Part shown: one piece after another, positions 24,873-36,897 of the stretch
How positions within the stretch are numbered: position 1 is the first letter of the stretch
How the letters are laid out: every line of letters starts with the position of its first letter
Notes under the pieces: model-generated
What the model saw: only the letters and a program-made list of their open reading frames with translations
Told to the model about the DNA's origin: nothing
Databases searched by the model: none
Origin: Sphaerisporangium melleum
GTDB lineage: Bacteria; Actinomycetota; Actinomycetes; Streptosporangiales; Streptosporangiaceae
Assembly: GCF_014646695.1 (NCBI RefSeq)
Contig: NZ_BMNT01000034.1
Span: forward strand, 45,180 to 108,401
DNA length: 63,222 bases
Direction of reading: 5' to 3'
Program-made: the position numbers and the translations under genes

Positions 24873-26150
24873 GTGTATTCCACCAAGAGCAGCGGCCTGC
24901 GGATCTTCATGGACGGCGCGGTCACCCGCCTCGCCGCAGCCACCGCCGCGATCGGGGTGGGGGGCGCGATGGTGGTCCCCACCGTCAGCCTGTTCCTGTC
25001 GGACGCCGTGCACGCCACCCCGTTCATGATCGGCGCCTTCATCGCCGGGCGCGCGATCGCGGAGATCGCCACCGACCTGTCGGTCGGTGTGCTGTCGGAC
25101 CGTGTCGGCAACCGCCGCATCGTGCTCGGCGTGTGCGCCCTGTTCGCCGCCGGGGGCGCGCTGTGCTACCTGCTGCTGCGCGACTACTGGCTGCTGCTGG
25201 TCTCCTCGGCCGTCATGTTCGGCCTCGGCGGCGCCACCTTCCCGCAGATGTACGCCTACACCCGTGAGCTGGCCGAGTTCCGCGGCCACGGCGTCACCTT
25301 CTTCAACTCCGCCATGCGCGCGGTCACCTCGCTGGCCTGGATCGTCGGCCCGCCCCTGGCGTTCGGGCTGATCGCGCTGCGCGGCTTCGAGACGCTGTAC
25401 GCGGTCGCCGCCGTGCTGTACGCGATCGGCGGCGTGATCTGCTTCATCGGGCTGCCCAACACCGACCGGCGCCGCGCGCCCGCCCCCGAGAGCACCTCGT
25501 CGATCATCTCGGGCGACGCCGCGGCGGCCGATCAGCCCGCGGACGCACCGCCGCGGCCCAAGGCGGGCAACCCGTTCTCCGGGCTGCCGGCGCGGGTCAA
25601 GGCACTGCTCGTCACGATCGTCCTGCTGCTGGCCGTCAACGCGATGTACCAGTTCGACATCGCGCTGTACATCACCAAGGACCTGGGCATGGACGAGAGC
25701 TTCACCGGCCTGGTCCTCGGCCTCGGCTCGGCGCTGGAGATCCCCGCCATCATGTACATCGGCGCCAAGGCCGACCGCATCGGCCACTGGCGGGTGGTGA
25801 TCGGCGCCGCCGTCTGCGCCATCGTGTTCTTCGTCGCGATGCCGTTCGCCCACACCCAGTGGGCGCTGCTGCTGCTCCAGGTGCCGAACGCCATCTGGAC
25901 GGCCGTCGCGCTCAGCATCCCGGTGACCATCCTGCAGGACTCCATGCCCGACCGGCCGGGCGTGGCCTCCTCGCTGTACTCCAGCGCCTTCAAGGCCGGC
26001 ATGTTCCTCGGCGGCATCGTCGCCGGGATCGTCGCGCAGTACGTGGGCTTCACCAACGTCTTCTGGGCCTGCGCCACCCTGTCGGCGTTCGCCCTGCTGT
26101 CGGTGCTGCTGCGTGGGAACACCCCCCGTCCCGCCCCGCGCGCCGCCTGA
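24873..26150 (+). CDS. MFS transporter, sugar-efflux (SET) type
   Basis: A 425-residue membrane protein starting at GTG 24873 with AGGAG five bases upstream. About 12 hydrophobic segments fall in two halves around a polar loop (ESTSSIISGDAAAADQPAD). It has an MFS loop signature GVLSDRVGNRRIVLG between helices 2 and 3 and its counterpart GAKADRIGHWRVVIG in the second half. The overall pattern resembles SetA-like sugar/glycoside efflux pumps. Placed between oxidase and glycosyltransferase genes, it probably exports the finished glycosylated product and could give self-resistance. Confidence 0.88.
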   Translation: MYSTKSSGLRIFMDGAVTRLAAATAAIGVGGAMVVPTVSLFLSDAVHATPFMIGAFIAGRAIAEIATDLSVGVLSDRVGNRRIVLGVCALFAAGGALCYLLLRDYWLLLVSSAVMFGLGGATFPQMYAYTRELAEFRGHGVTFFNSAMRAVTSLAWIVGPPLAFGLIALRGFETLYAVAAVLYAIGGVICFIGLPNTDRRRAPAPESTSSIISGDAAAADQPADAPPRPKAGNPFSGLPARVKALLVTIVLLLAVNAMYQFDIALYITKDLGMDESFTGLVLGLGSALEIPAIMYIGAKADRIGHWRVVIGAAVCAIVFFVAMPFAHTQWALLLLQVPNAIWTAVALSIPVTILQDSMPDRPGVASSLYSSAFKAGMFLGGIVAGIVAQYVGFTNVFWACATLSAFALLSVLLRGNTPRPAPRAA

Positions 26151-26283
26151 CACCCGCCGGGCGAGCCGCCCGGTGCGACACCCCACCCACCTCTCGCCGG
26201 TGCGAGGGGACGCCACCCATCCCAGCGAGGGTTCCCGTTTCCCCCTGACAGGGCGGGGGCCGCCGAACCTTTCAGGAGCCTCG

Positions 26284-27318
26284 ATGTCCAGCACGCCGAA
26301 AGCGACCGTCGTCATCCCGACCTACAACCGGGCCGAACTGCTCGGCCATACCCTGCATTCGCTCACCCGGCAGACCGTGCCTCCCGGCGACTTCGAGGTC
26401 GTGGTGGTGGACGACGGGTCCAGCGACGACACCGCCGCCGTGGCCGAGTCGTTCAAGGACCGCCTCGACCTGCGGTACTTCTTCCAGGAGGACGAGGGCT
26501 ACCGGGTGGCCAAGGCCCGCAACGTGGGCATCGAGCACGCCCGCGGCCCGGTGTGCGTGTTCGTCGACTCCGGCGTGCTGCTCGACTCCGGCTGCCTGGC
26601 GGCGCACCTGGCCGCGCACGCCGGCCGGCCGGACCCGGTGGCGGTGGTCGGCTACGTGTACTGCTTCAACGAGGACAACGAGGATGGCGCGCGGATGGCG
26701 AGCGTCATCGACGTCGCCGCGCCCGACACCACCATCGCCATGCTGCGCGACAAGGGCCAGTGGGTGGACCTGCGCGAGGACTTCTACGACCTCTACACCG
26801 ACGAGCTGGCCGATCTGCCGGCGCCGTGGCTGGTCTACTGGACCTGCAACGTGTCGGCGCCGACGGGCCTGCTGCGCGAGATCGGCGGGTTCGACGAGTG
26901 GTTCACCTGCTGGGGCGGCGAGGACGTCGAGATCGGCTACCGCCTGCACCGCGGCGGGGCCCGGTTCGTGCTCAGCCGGGAGGCGGCCTCCATCCACCAC
27001 CCGCACGAGAAGAGCTACGACTCCAACGTCAGCGGCGCGCAGGGCAACTACGAGTACATCGCCCGCAAGTACGACACCCCGATCACCCGCCTGCTCCTCG
27101 GCAACCACTTCTTCCTGATCAACGACCTGATCCGCGAGCGCGGCCTGCCCTCCTGCGAGGACTACCTCGCCGGCCGCCTGGACGCCGCGGCGCGGCTGCG
27201 GGCCGAGGCCGTGTACCCGCAGCCGCTGCCGCTGCCGGAGCAGAACGACATCGTGCTCGCCCGGGCGCGCGCGGCCCGGGAGCGGGCGCAGGACAAGGTG
27301 GTGGAGTATGCGCACTGA
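26284..27318 (+). CDS. Family 2 glycosyltransferase
   Basis: A 344-residue GT2 enzyme. The N-terminal VVIPTYNRAELLGHTLHSL and VVVVDDGSSDDT bind the nucleotide sugar. A VFVDSGVLLDSG segment stands at the DxD position, where the first Asp is kept but the motif is atypical. FTCWGGEDVEIGYRLHRGG is the galactosyltransferase-like acceptor motif shared with the glycosyltransferase at 20820. AGGAG lies upstream of the ATG after a 133-bp gap without clear signals. The end overlaps the PIG-L deacetylase gene by 11 bases, so the sugar it transfers may be an N-acetylhexosamine that is then deacetylated. Confidence 0.9.
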   Translation: MSSTPKATVVIPTYNRAELLGHTLHSLTRQTVPPGDFEVVVVDDGSSDDTAAVAESFKDRLDLRYFFQEDEGYRVAKARNVGIEHARGPVCVFVDSGVLLDSGCLAAHLAAHAGRPDPVAVVGYVYCFNEDNEDGARMASVIDVAAPDTTIAMLRDKGQWVDLREDFYDLYTDELADLPAPWLVYWTCNVSAPTGLLREIGGFDEWFTCWGGEDVEIGYRLHRGGARFVLSREAASIHHPHEKSYDSNVSGAQGNYEYIARKYDTPITRLLLGNHFFLINDLIRERGLPSCEDYLAGRLDAAARLRAEAVYPQPLPLPEQNDIVLARARAARERAQDKVVEYAH

Positions 27319-28044
27319 TCCGGCACGCGAGACCGTCATCGTCTTCTCACCGCACCCCGACGACGAGACCATCGCCTGCGGCGGCACCATCGCCGGCAAG
27401 GTCGCCGCGGGCGCCCGCGTGAAGATCGTCTTCTCCACCGACGGGTCACGCTCGCACAGCGCCGTGCTCGGCATCGACCGCGACCCCACGCCGGAGGAGC
27501 TGGCGGCGATCCGCCACAAGGAGGCCGAGGCGGCGGCCAAGGCGCTCGGCGTGGACCCGGCCGACGTGGTCTTCCTCGGGCACACCGACACCCTGCTGGC
27601 CGCGTCGATGAGCACCTTCCGCCTGCGGGTGCGCCGCCTGCTCGCCGAGCACCGCGACGTGACCGAGGTGTACCTGCCGCACGAGGTGCGTGAGCTGAAC
27701 GCCGACCACCGGCTGACCGGCGAGGGCGTGGTGGACGCGCTGACCGAGCTCGGCCTCGCGCCGCGGCTGCGCCGGTACGTGGTGTGGGACGAGGACACCG
27801 AGGCGGCGTTCGCGTTCACCAACCGCGTCGCGCCCGAACGGGAGACCTCCCCGACCGAGCGGCTGGTCGGCGTGGACATCACGCCCTGGCTCGGCCGCAA
27901 GCTGAGCGCCCTTGAGGAGCACCGCACCCAGGTGACGCTGTTCTCCCCGGCGCAGACCCGCACCGTGGTACCCGAGACGTTCCTCGCGCGGCTGCGCGCC
28001 AAGCGCACCGAGGAGTTCTGGATCGACGAACCGGAGGAAGGCGC

Positions 28045-28048
<4 letters not shown>
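27308..28048 (+). CDS. PIG-L family N-deacetylase
   Basis: A 246-residue LmbE/PIG-L deacetylase. The zinc/catalytic motif SPHPDDETIACGG is near residue 14 and a second histidine motif is ELNADHRLTGEGV. Family members deacetylate GlcNAc-containing small molecules, for example in mycothiol, teicoplanin-type and aminoglycoside pathways. Directly coupled to a GT2 gene, it probably removes the acetyl group from a transferred N-acetyl sugar, giving a free amino sugar. It ends on the ATGA shared with the GH3 gene. Confidence 0.92.
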
Positions 28049-30657
<2,609 letters not shown>

Positions 30658-30670
30658 CCGATGGCCTGAC

Positions 30671-30708
30671 CGTGGGCGGCGAGGGGACCGGTACCCTCGC
30701 CGCCCACG
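30671..30708 (+). terminator. Terminator at the end of the AmCP/glycosylation cluster
   Basis: A perfect 15-bp stem (CGTGGGCGGCGAGGG with CCCTCGCCGCCCACG) and an 8-nt loop lie 13 bp after the GH3 stop. A T-run (ATTTTT) follows about 16 bp later. This marks the right end of the cluster. Confidence 0.75.
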
Positions 30709-30839
30709 CGCGCGCCCGGGGTGATTTTTCCCGACAAAATGGGGGCAGAGCGCCGCTTACGTTTGCGCTCCGAGCCACATAGGGTTATCGGGAACCGACG
30801 AAGGGAAGCGCGGGTGCCTACGGAAAGCGGGAGCTGTTG

Positions 30840-31454
30840 GTGCGCACCCTGAAGATCCTCTTGGCCGAGGACGTTCACATGGTGCGCGGAGCGCTCGTCG
30901 CTCTGCTGGAGCTGGAGCCGGACCTCACCGTCGTCGCCGACGTCGACCGCGGCGACGCGATCGTGTCCGCCGCGATGGAGCACCGGCCCGACGTGGCGGT
31001 CATCGACATCGACCTGCCCGTGGTGGACGGCCTGACCGCGGCGGAGCTGCTGCACAAGGAGCTGCCGTCCTGCCGCACGCTCATCCTCACCAGCCTCGGC
31101 CGGCCCGGCACGGTCCGCCGCGCGCTGGCCGCCCACGTCACCGGGTTCCTGCTCAAGGACGCCCCCGCCGACCAGCTCGCCGAGGCGGTGCGCAACGTCG
31201 CGGCCGGCAAGCGCGTCTTCGACCCGCAGCTCGCGCTGAGCGCGTGGGACATCGGCGACAACCCGCTGTCGGAGCGCGAGCTGCAGGTGCTGCGCATGGC
31301 CGCCAAGGGCGCCGAGGCGGCCGAGATCGCCGCCGGCCTGCACCTGTCGGCGGGCACCGTGCGCAACTACCTGACCACCATCGTCATGAAGCTCAACGCC
31401 CGCAACCGCGTGGACGCCATCCGCATCGCCACCGAGGCCGGCTGGGTCCCCTGA
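30840..31454 (+). CDS. NarL/LuxR-type response regulator, no kinase partner adjacent
   Basis: A 204-residue two-domain regulator. The receiver has the acidic pair in LLAEDVHMVRGAL, the phospho-acceptor Asp in VAVIDIDLPVVDGL and a Lys in GFLLKDAPADQL. The output domain is LuxR-type (LSERELQVLRMAAKGAEAAE, then SAGTVRNYLTTIVMKLNARN). I take GTG at 30840 as start because GGGAG is 6 bp upstream. TTG at 30837 is the alternative. No histidine kinase is next to it. It lies just outside the cluster terminator and could control either the cluster or an unlinked target. Confidence 0.9.
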   Translation: MRTLKILLAEDVHMVRGALVALLELEPDLTVVADVDRGDAIVSAAMEHRPDVAVIDIDLPVVDGLTAAELLHKELPSCRTLILTSLGRPGTVRRALAAHVTGFLLKDAPADQLAEAVRNVAAGKRVFDPQLALSAWDIGDNPLSERELQVLRMAAKGAEAAEIAAGLHLSAGTVRNYLTTIVMKLNARNRVDAIRIATEAGWVP

Positions 31455-31474
31455 CCCCGCCCATGCCGCCTGCC

Positions 31475-32659
31475 TCACAGGGGAAGCGGGGTGCGGTCCA
31501 GGAACCAGTAGAGGCTCACGGCCACGATGCCGGCCGACATCACCAGGGCCGCCTGGCGGGCGGCGGGCGTGCGGCGCAGCAGGGCCAGCAGCGGGAACAC
31601 CACGGCGATGATGGCGAGCTGCGCCGCCTCGACGCCGACGTTGAAGCTCAGCAGCGACAGCAGCAGCTCCCATGATCCGCGCTCGGTGATGTCCAGCGCG
31701 CCCGCGAAGCCGAGGCCGTGCACCAGGCCGAAGGCGAAGACGACCGGCAGCCGCCAGCGGCCCAGCCTGTCCTCGCCACGGCCGAGGAGGGTGGCGAGCG
31801 CCACGACCGTGATGGACGCCGCGATGACCGGCTCGACGATCGCGGAGGGGACCTCGACGATCCCCAGCGCCGCCAGCAGGAACGTGACGCTGTGCGCGAC
31901 CGTGAACGCCGAGGCGGTGACCACGACGTCACGGACGCGGCGCGCGCCGATGAGCAGGGCCAGCAGGAAGAGGATGTGGTCGAAGCCGAGCAGCAGGTGC
32001 TCGATGCCGAGCAGGAAGAACTCCCCGGCCTGGCTCGACGCCCGGCGCTGGTCGACGCGCAGCGTCGGGCTCGCGGCGACCAGGACCGCCGAGCCCTTCC
32101 TGCCGTCCAGGTCGTACCGCAGGAGCGTCTCGGTGCTGTGCACGAAGCTCTCGGCGTCGGGGAACAGCGCGCTGGAGATCGCGTGCGCTCCCCCGGCCTC
32201 GCCCGCGCAGTCGTAGGCGAGGGTCAGCACCGCGAAGGCCTTCTTGTCGCGGGCGCGCACGTCCGCGTCGCCGGACATGGTGGGCGCGCACGGCCTGCCC
32301 TCGTAGGCCACGTCGAAGCGGCGGGTGACGTACTCGGTGACCGCGTCGCGGTTGATCGTGAGCTGGCGGAGCTGCTCGGCCCGTTCCTTGGCGTCGTAGG
32401 CCTGCGCGTACAACCAGGCGGACTTCATCAGCAGGTCGTACTCCAGCTCGAGCACGACCCGGACGTCCGGGCCCGCACCGGCGGCGGTCACCTCGGCGTG
32501 GGCCTTGGTGGTCGCGTCGTGCGCCGCCGCGGGCTCGGGACGTGCCAGGCCGGTCAGCACGACGGCGACCAGCGCGGCGAGCAGCACGGCGAGCGGCCGC
32601 GGCATGGCGGACGGCACGGCGGCGGGGGCCGGGGTGGACGGCCGGCGCCTGCGGGACAT
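31475..32659 (-). CDS. HupE/UreJ-2-like membrane protein with extracytoplasmic domain
   Basis: A 394-residue protein. It has an N-terminal signal/anchor (MPRPLAVLLAALVAVVLTGL), a roughly 170-residue extracytoplasmic region with cysteines, then six or so membrane helices. The helices contain the signature FFLLGIEHLLLGFDHILFLL and FGLVHGLGFAGAL, whose His and Asp residues are typical of HupE/UreJ-like proteins. Some HupE/UreJ proteins are nickel permeases. This long, secreted-domain version is of unknown function. The start at 32659 is preferred over 32674 because GGAGG precedes it by 8 bp. It faces the response regulator tail-to-tail and lies 70 bp after the phosphoesterase gene on the same strand. 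Confidence 0.88.
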   Translation of the reverse strand: MSRRRRPSTPAPAAVPSAMPRPLAVLLAALVAVVLTGLARPEPAAAHDATTKAHAEVTAAGAGPDVRVVLELEYDLLMKSAWLYAQAYDAKERAEQLRQLTINRDAVTEYVTRRFDVAYEGRPCAPTMSGDADVRARDKKAFAVLTLAYDCAGEAGGAHAISSALFPDAESFVHSTETLLRYDLDGRKGSAVLVAASPTLRVDQRRASSQAGEFFLLGIEHLLLGFDHILFLLALLIGARRVRDVVVTASAFTVAHSVTFLLAALGIVEVPSAIVEPVIAASITVVALATLLGRGEDRLGRWRLPVVFAFGLVHGLGFAGALDITERGSWELLLSLLSFNVGVEAAQLAIIAVVFPLLALLRRTPAARQAALVMSAGIVAVSLYWFLDRTPLPL

Positions 32660-32729
32660 GTCTGTGGCCTCCATAGGGGGATGCCGCCCCGGACGCGGTC
32701 CGGGGCGGCGGTGACGGATCAGCGGTGGA

Positions 32730-35700
32730 TCAGCGGTGGAACCAGTGGTAGTAGGGCGAACCGGGTCCCCAGGTTCCCGGGCGCCCGTGCTCGTCCTTGG
32801 TGACGAAGACGCTGGGCTCGGAGGCGGTGACGCCGCCGCCGGTCGAGCGGGCCGTGACGAACCAGGCGTAGACCGTGTCGTCCTTCAGGCGGTCCCAGGT
32901 CACCGAGGCGACCTGTCCCGACGCGACCGTGCTCTTGCCGATGACCCGCGTGGGCTTGTAGAGCGCCAGGGAGTCGGTCCGGAAGCTCGTCGAGCGGGAG
33001 GTGAGGTCGACCGGCAGCACCATGTTGTCCTCACGGCCGTCATAGCGGTGCAGCGGGTCGAACTCGGCGGCGCCGAAGTCGTTCAGCAGCGGGGAGTAGG
33101 TGTCCACGCTGAGCTCCGCCCGCTTGACGTTGAACTGCAGCAGCCGGAAGAAGCTCGCGCCGAACTGGAGCTGGTCGGCCGGGTCGTACCCGCCGATCTG
33201 GGTGAGCCCGAGCCGGTCGGCCGACACGGTGTAGAACTGGTAGTCGGCCAGCAGCTCGACGACGCCCTTGCCGACCTGGCCGACCTTCGGCTTGACGTTG
33301 GTTCCGACGCCGTGCTCGTGCCCGGCGAGGATGAGGAAGACGTTCGGGTTCTTCTCGACCACCGTCTTGTACAGCATGGACCCGTCGGGGGCCGAGAAGC
33401 CGGCGCCGCGCCCGTCGGGGTTGGTGCTCGGCACGAGGTAGTCGTGCGAGAGCAGGATGCCGTTGCGGTCAGGGAACTTCTTGAAGACCGAGTCGGCCCA
33501 CTCGGCCTCGTCCCGGGTCACGCCGTACGACAGGCCGACCACGACGAAGTCCAGCCCGCCGGCCGAGAACAGGTCGTAGTGGTTCTGGTTGTCGCCCTCC
33601 TTCCACGGGCCGCCGTACTCGGCGTGCCGCCAGCCCTTCGAGGCGTCCTGGTAGCGGCTCGGTCCGTAGTACTTGTTGTAGATCGCGCCGGGGCCGTCCT
33701 CGGTGCCCGACTGGTTGTCGTGGTTGCCGGCGATCACGCCGTTCGGGATGCGCGCCTCGTCCAGCCCGCGCTGCAGCTTCGAGGACAGCTCGAACTCGCC
33801 GGCGACCTGCCGCTGCATGGCCTCGTCGGCGGGCTTGCGGATGTTGTTCTCGATGATGTCGCCGGTGTGCGCGACGTAGGAGATCTTGCGCGCGTCCTTG
33901 TTCGCCTTGATCCAGTCGACGACCTTGCCGTAGGCCGACTCCCACACCGCGCGCTCCTGCTCGGTCTCCTGCTCCACCGCGCCCTCGGAGAGGTACTGCG
34001 TGTCGGTGTAGTGGACGATCGAGAAGTCGTAGGAGGCGGGGTCGGCGAAGCCGTTCGGGTCGCCGGGGTCGATGTCGTCGGCGAACGGGTCCTCGCCCGT
34101 CACCATGACGTGCACCTTCTGCCGGTCGATGTGGCCGGCGTCCACGACGGCCGAAAGGACGGTGTCGCCCTCCGCGGCGCCGCGGGCGCTGGTCAGCACG
34201 TCCCAGGCGCCGGTGTCCGTGTTCCACACGCGCAGCGAGACCAGGCGCTCGGGGTCGATGTCGCCCTCCCAGCGCAGCACGGGGGACTCGGCGTGCCCCT
34301 TCACCTGGACGTCGTACCGCTGGTAGGTGACGTCCCGTCCGGCGGGCGCGTCCAGCGTCCGGCCGTCGGCGGGCTCCAGCCCCTCCGCCTTGACCTTCCG
34401 CTCGCCGGGGACCTTGAGGGTGGTCGGGACGGACGCCGCCGTACCCTGGAACACCTCCTGCGGGGTGAGGATCTCGGCCTGGGAGAACGTCGCGGTCACC
34501 TTGCCGCCGCCGGGTTCGCCGACCTTGGCCGTGAGCTTGACCGGGTCCGACACGTCGGTGGTCCCGCTCGCCGGGGTCAGCCCGTCGGGGACGTCCGGGA
34601 CGCCGGCCGACTGGAACCTGATCTCGCGGGTCGCGGTGTTGCCGAGCCCGTCGGTACCGGTGACGGCGAGCGTGTGCTCGCCCGCGCCGAGGCCGGGGCC
34701 CACCTTCGCGCCCAGTTCGATCGGCGTGCCGTCGAGCTTGATGTCGGGGCCGGAGACGACGCCGGAGGCGTCCTTCAGCTTGACGTCCAGCACCACCGCG
34801 GCGGTGATCTTCTCACCGGCCGCCGGGACGCTGGAGGCGATGGCCGGCGCCGAGTTGTCGCTGATCAGCACGCGGGTGGCGACCTCGCCGGTGGCCGAGG
34901 TGGCGGCGAGGGTGTGCTTGCCGTCCTTGATGGCGGTGGTGTCCAGGTCGGCGCGCAGGCCGCGGGCCGGCGCGTCCACCAGGAATTCCAGGTCGATCTC
35001 GGTCAGCGGGTTGACGTTGTCGCCGCAGTTTCCGTCGCCCATGCCGTAGGAGCTCTTGAGCATCTGGCCGGTCGCCGTGCCGCCCACCGGGGCCAGCGCG
35101 ATGGCGGAGATGGTGAAGTCGTCGCGGTTGTTCCCGCACGAGGTCGGGAAGGTGCCGGCGACGAAGTCGATCGTGTTCCAGCCCGGCACCAGGTACTCGT
35201 TCGGGATGGGCAGGTCGACGCGGCGGCTGACGAAGTCGCCGTCGAGCACGACCTTCTGGCCGTTGATCAGAACATAGTTCTGGTAGCGCGCCTCGATCGA
35301 GTTGCTGCCCACGGTGAAGCTGAGAGTCGCCTGGCCCGAGCCGAGCGTCTCGACGGTGCGCACCGCCGGGGCGTCGATGGTGTAGCGCAGCTCGGCCTCG
35401 CGCGGGAGTGCCTGGTCGCTGCCGCAGTCGCCGTCGCCGATGCCGTAGGACGGCTGGACGTCCTTGCCGGTCACGGTGGCGCCGTCGAGGGCGAGGGCGA
35501 GGTTCGCGATCGTGAAGTCGTCGCGGTCGTTGCCGCAGGTGCTCTTCCAGTCGCCGGCGACGACCTTGATCGTGTTCTCCCCGGGCACCAGGAAACGGGC
35601 CGGGATCGCGACGCTCACCCGCCGGCTCGCGTAGGAGCCGCCGAGGTCGACGCGCTTGCCGTTGACGAGCAGATGGTCGTCGTACTTGTCCTCGATCGCG

Positions 35701-36704
35701 TCCGCGCCGACGTCGAAGGAGAACGTCGCGGCGCCGTTGCCCAGCGTGCCCTTGGCGGGCGGCTTCTCGCCGTCGACGGTGAGGGAGGCGACGCCGCTTC
35801 CCCCCGTGGCCGGGACGTTGGCGAAGACCGGCTTGGTGCCCGCCACGAGGGTGCCGTCCGTGGGCGTCAGCCGCGGCGCGCCCGCCGGGGCGTTGTTCAC
35901 GGTCACGGTGTGCTCGACGGTGACCCCGGCGGCCGTGGTGGCCGTGATGGCGTGCTCGCCGTTGGCCAGCTTGGCGGTGTCCAGGTCGGCCGTGAGCCCG
36001 GTGGTCCCCCGCGGGTCGGACTGCACGAAGAACTTCAGCGTGGCACGGGTCAGCAGCGAGGTGTTCGAACCGCAGCTCCCGTCGCCGAAGGACAGGGTGT
36101 AGGGGTTCTCCTCGCCGTCGGCGACCTCGCCGAGCAGTTCGAGGCCCACGTCGGAGAGTACGAAGTCGTCGTAGTTGACCCCGCACGAGCCCTGGATCGT
36201 ACCGACGACGATCTCGATCGTGTTCTCGCCCTTGACCAGGTGCTCGTTGGGGATCTCCATGATCGCCCGCTCGTTCACGTGGTCGCCGATGTCGCTGCGG
36301 TAGGCGCCGTTGACCAGCACGTGGCTGTGGTACTGCGCCTCGGTGGAGTTGGAGCCGACGTCGAAGGCGAGCCGGGAGACGCCGAGCGTCCTGGTCGCCT
36401 CGAGCGGGGTGGCGTCCACGGCGAGTTTCGTGACGCTGTCACCGGCGGTGGCCGGGACCGCCGCGACCTTGGCCGTCCCCTCCAGGTACGCGCCGTCGGC
36501 GGGGATGAGCGTCGGAGGGGCCGGGGCCTGGGTGCTCGTCGGGGCCGGGGTGGGCCGGCCCCGGTCCTGGTCCCCCGGTGCCGGGTCGGCGTACGCGGTC
36601 GTCGTGGCGCCGCTGATGAGCAGCGCCACGGCGACCACGACGGCGGTGAGGCGTCCCCGCCCCCGCAGGCCCCTCGGCGAACTTCGTGCTGCCATTGGCC
36701 GCAT
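32730..36704 (-). CDS. Large secreted metallophosphoesterase with three repeated beta domains
   Basis: A 1324-residue exported protein. A signal peptide (about residues 20-40, ending TTTAYA) and a Pro/Thr linker come first. Three homologous repeats follow at about 105-228, 318-444 and 450-577. Each contains an (V/I)NG segment, a CG-(x)3-DDF motif and a GDG-x-CG motif, giving two conserved cysteines per copy. Ig-like regions come next, then a calcineurin-like phosphoesterase near 900-1190 with the metal motifs HYTDTQYLS, HTGDIIE, GNHDN, LSHDYL and AGHEHG. The C-terminus is fibronectin-like. It probably hydrolyses extracellular phosphoesters, with the repeats binding carbohydrate or cell wall. 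ATG at 36704 is preferred to the upstream TTG at 36734. Confidence 0.88.
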   Translation of the reverse strand: MRPMAARSSPRGLRGRGRLTAVVVAVALLISGATTTAYADPAPGDQDRGRPTPAPTSTQAPAPPTLIPADGAYLEGTAKVAAVPATAGDSVTKLAVDATPLEATRTLGVSRLAFDVGSNSTEAQYHSHVLVNGAYRSDIGDHVNERAIMEIPNEHLVKGENTIEIVVGTIQGSCGVNYDDFVLSDVGLELLGEVADGEENPYTLSFGDGSCGSNTSLLTRATLKFFVQSDPRGTTGLTADLDTAKLANGEHAITATTAAGVTVEHTVTVNNAPAGAPRLTPTDGTLVAGTKPVFANVPATGGSGVASLTVDGEKPPAKGTLGNGAATFSFDVGADAIEDKYDDHLLVNGKRVDLGGSYASRRVSVAIPARFLVPGENTIKVVAGDWKSTCGNDRDDFTIANLALALDGATVTGKDVQPSYGIGDGDCGSDQALPREAELRYTIDAPAVRTVETLGSGQATLSFTVGSNSIEARYQNYVLINGQKVVLDGDFVSRRVDLPIPNEYLVPGWNTIDFVAGTFPTSCGNNRDDFTISAIALAPVGGTATGQMLKSSYGMGDGNCGDNVNPLTEIDLEFLVDAPARGLRADLDTTAIKDGKHTLAATSATGEVATRVLISDNSAPAIASSVPAAGEKITAAVVLDVKLKDASGVVSGPDIKLDGTPIELGAKVGPGLGAGEHTLAVTGTDGLGNTATREIRFQSAGVPDVPDGLTPASGTTDVSDPVKLTAKVGEPGGGKVTATFSQAEILTPQEVFQGTAASVPTTLKVPGERKVKAEGLEPADGRTLDAPAGRDVTYQRYDVQVKGHAESPVLRWEGDIDPERLVSLRVWNTDTGAWDVLTSARGAAEGDTVLSAVVDAGHIDRQKVHVMVTGEDPFADDIDPGDPNGFADPASYDFSIVHYTDTQYLSEGAVEQETEQERAVWESAYGKVVDWIKANKDARKISYVAHTGDIIENNIRKPADEAMQRQVAGEFELSSKLQRGLDEARIPNGVIAGNHDNQSGTEDGPGAIYNKYYGPSRYQDASKGWRHAEYGGPWKEGDNQNHYDLFSAGGLDFVVVGLSYGVTRDEAEWADSVFKKFPDRNGILLSHDYLVPSTNPDGRGAGFSAPDGSMLYKTVVEKNPNVFLILAGHEHGVGTNVKPKVGQVGKGVVELLADYQFYTVSADRLGLTQIGGYDPADQLQFGASFFRLLQFNVKRAELSVDTYSPLLNDFGAAEFDPLHRYDGREDNMVLPVDLTSRSTSFRTDSLALYKPTRVIGKSTVASGQVASVTWDRLKDDTVYAWFVTARSTGGGVTASEPSVFVTKDEHGRPGTWGPGSPYYHWFHR

Positions 36705-36897
36705 GTGATGCAGTTCCTTCCACGGTGTCGGCAAGCACGATCAGATGGCTTGCTCTCGGCCCGACACGATGGAGCGCACGAGTGAACGGATCGCATGCGG
36801 AGGCTGACGAGAATGGGAACCTAGCGCCTCAATTTGATCATTTCCCCCAATAGTGGACGAACAGCGCCATCACCGTCAGCGCTGCGGATCCGGCCGA

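Noticed and set aside
32736-36785. 1349-codon plus-strand frame opposite the metallophosphoesterase
   Set aside because: Composition (Val/Gly/Arg/Asp-rich, no motifs) is that of an antisense shadow. The reverse frame has signal peptide, repeats and catalytic motifs.
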